64,000 nt of DNA, from NCBI GenBank assembly GCA_947627855.1, contig CANQXR010000005.1, positions 32,856 through 96,855 on the forward strand, given 5' to 3'. The notes beneath the pieces are model-generated. The model saw nothing but the letters and a program-made list of their open reading frames with translations. It searched no databases and was not told the DNA's origin. This document shows, piece by piece, positions 62,613-64,000 of this stretch (positions are counted from its first letter, which is position 1; every line of letters begins with the position of its first letter). Both the position numbers and the translations under genes were made by a program. Source of the DNA: an uncultured Clostridia bacterium. GTDB taxonomy: Bacteria; Bacillota; Clostridia; Lachnospirales; CAG-274.

Positions 62613-63843
62613 GAAACGTTCAATTATGTCGGGAATGTCGTTCTGCTCGACAGGACTGCGCTTGTCGTCAAGGCTGAATCCGTCGGCTTTCATGTCGTAG
62701 AACCAAACGTTGTACCGCCCTGCCGGTTTTTGTAAATATAACGATAGCCGTAGAAACGCCTGCATAGGGCTTGAAAACGCCACTGGGCATGGAAATAACG
62801 GCTTCAAGGCGGTTGTTCTCCACAAGCTCATTACGCAAAGCCTTATGAGCCTTGCTCGAACCAAACAGAACACCATCAGGAACGATAGACGCACATCTGC
62901 CTCCGATTTTCAGAGATTTCAGGAACAACGCCATAAAAAGAAGCTCAGTCTTTTTCGTGGGAGCGATAGCAGTCAGGTCTTTCGAGATAGTCTCCTTATC
63001 AAGACTGCCCGTAAAAGGCGGATTTGCCATGATAAGTGAGTATTCCTCACGGTGGGTATTGTCCTCCGAAAGGGAATCCTGCCAGCTGATATTAGGCGCT
63101 TCCACTCCGTGGAGCATCATGTTCATAGCACCGATACGCAGCATAGTCTGATCAGTGTCGAAGCCGGAAAACATAGTAGTCGTGTAATGCTTTTTGTTCT
63201 CTGTTTTCATAAGGTCAGATTTGTAATGCTCCGATATGTAAGCCGCCGCCGCACAGATAAATCCTGCGCTGCCCATTGCAGGATCGCAGATAACATCGTC
63301 AAGGTTAGGCTTCATAAGCTCGACCATCATTTTGATAATATGTCTTGGTGTGCGGAACTGACCGTTCGTGCCGCTCTGAGCGATCTGAGACAGCAGATAC
63401 TCATAAACATCGCCCATTATGTCCTTGTTGTTGAGGTCAAGACTGTCCAGTGCATCTACAACACGCACAAGCACTCTCGCAGTCGGCACAAGGAACAAGG
63501 CATCTTTCATATACTTTGCAAAAGCAGTGTCCTTTCCGGCGTGCAGCTCTCCCTTAATGAACGGGAATACCTTTTCGGTCATGTTCCTGAACATAGCCTC
63601 CGCTTCAAAGTGACGGAATTTATGCCAGCGGCAGACCTGATGTTCCTCATCAAAAACAGGATCAGCCACAGGCATATCAAAAGCCGCCGCATTGGACTCT
63701 TTCTTAAGCTCATTATCGTCAAGTATCTTTATAAACATAAGATATGTGATCTGTTCAATAACCGTCAGCGGATTAGTCATACCGCTTGACCAAAATATAT
63801 CCCAAATACCATCAATCTTATTTTTCAGTTCTCCGGTAATCAT
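62385..63843 (-). pseudogene. hsdM: Type I DNA methyltransferase HsdM, frameshifted
   Basis: From ATG 63843 (7 bases after AAGGAG) the frame encodes the N-terminal helical domain (MITGELKNKIDGIWDIFWSS) and the N6-adenine methyltransferase motifs DPAMGSAGF and NPPF. Near 62716-62735 the frame shifts: upstream it reads STAIVIFTKTGR, and the expected continuation YNVWFYDMKADGFSLDD is in a neighbouring frame through to the stop at 62385. Family members read straight through (FTKTG...VWFYDM), so a small indel has split the gene. It may be a true mutation or a sequencing error. The protein would lose the C-terminal part needed to bind HsdS. Confidence 0.85.
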
Positions 63844-63879
63844 TTCAAAACTCCTTTTTGCGATTATACAAACAAATGA

Positions 63880-63908
63880 ATTATAGCACATTTAACCGAT
63901 TTTTACAA
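63880..63908 (-). promoter_or_regulatory. hsdM promoter
   Basis: On the minus strand TTGTAA (63903-63908) and TATAAT (63880-63885) are 17 bp apart, about 35 bp before the hsdM ATG. No hsdR is visible up to the window end. Confidence 0.6.
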
Positions 63909-64000
63909 GTGATTTCCTTAGAAAGATTGTGTCAAGTTGTTCTGGGAGAATTTATCAGGAAATTAATGAGTTAATACGGGCATAGGATTTCAGAAGCACA

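Noticed and set aside
62145..62735. Plus-strand frame continuing past the end of hsdS as an independent gene.
   Set aside because: Its first part is the tail of hsdS after the in-frame stop, and the rest is antisense to hsdM.
1..64000. CRISPR arrays, tRNA, rRNA genes and complete insertion sequences.
   Set aside because: No regularly spaced repeats, no tRNA-like cloverleaf, no rRNA segments and no intact transposase were seen on either strand.

Overview
The window reads as chromosomal DNA of a spore-forming, low-to-moderate GC Clostridia-type Bacillota, probably a gut organism of the Ruminococcaceae/Oscillospirales kind. The signs are the metG-tatD-yabE order familiar from Bacillus and Clostridium, a CotJC-type manganese catalase, the start of a sporulation deacetylase (pdaB), DapL-type lysine/DAP synthesis, strong TTGACA/TATAAT-like promoters and AGGAGG ribosome sites. 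This placement is inference from gene content only.

Layout. 1-3.8 kb: yabE-like cell-wall protein (partial), tatD and metG, all on the minus strand. 4.0-8.6 kb: a very large protein of unknown function (giant A). 8.7-13.6 kb: a CotJC-like Mn-catalase, then a convergent three-gene envelope glycosylation operon (GT2 glycosyltransferase, GtrA flippase, YfhO). 14-20.5 kb: an Lrp regulator, aminotransferase and sirtuin operon; a YitT membrane protein; a 451-bp tandem duplication carrying long palindromes; and dapL with a second aminotransferase. 20.7-22.7 kb: an ammonium transporter fused to a PII sensor, behind an attenuator-like leader. 22.8-25.4 kb: a DNA-damage operon (tag, dinB, MmcQ/YjbR-EVE protein). 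25.6-30.0 kb: a second giant coiled-coil protein (giant B). 30.2-37.2 kb: an AraC regulator, a secreted rhodanese-like protein, a large secreted GH3 glycosidase and galM. 37.3-41.0 kb: a third giant protein (giant C). 41.1-49.5 kb: an M50-like membrane protein and a self-contained sucrose locus (LacI regulator, EII, sucrose-6-P hydrolase, fructokinase, its own HPr and EI). 49.8-51.5 kb: a secreted NlpC/P60 hydrolase whose 3' end is tandemly duplicated.

From about 51.6 kb the sequence becomes visibly more AT-rich and forms a defence island. It holds a SLATT membrane protein, a decayed piece of the giant family, an unrecognised protein with TPR-like repeats, and an ATPase (rdrA) translationally coupled to a divergent adenosine deaminase (rdrB). 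Together these form a RADAR anti-phage system with a possible new accessory gene. After it come a truncated pdaB, a transposase scrap, and a type I restriction-modification locus. In that locus hsdS lies inverted relative to hsdM between roughly 250-bp inverted repeats, and both genes carry disabling mutations.

The least explained content is the giant family: three long intact genes plus one remnant in 64 kb, sharing a repeated two-part motif. The system with the clearest biological role is the RADAR island. Two 3'-end duplications, one of which differs between copies almost only at wobble positions, deserve a check for strain-mixture assembly.
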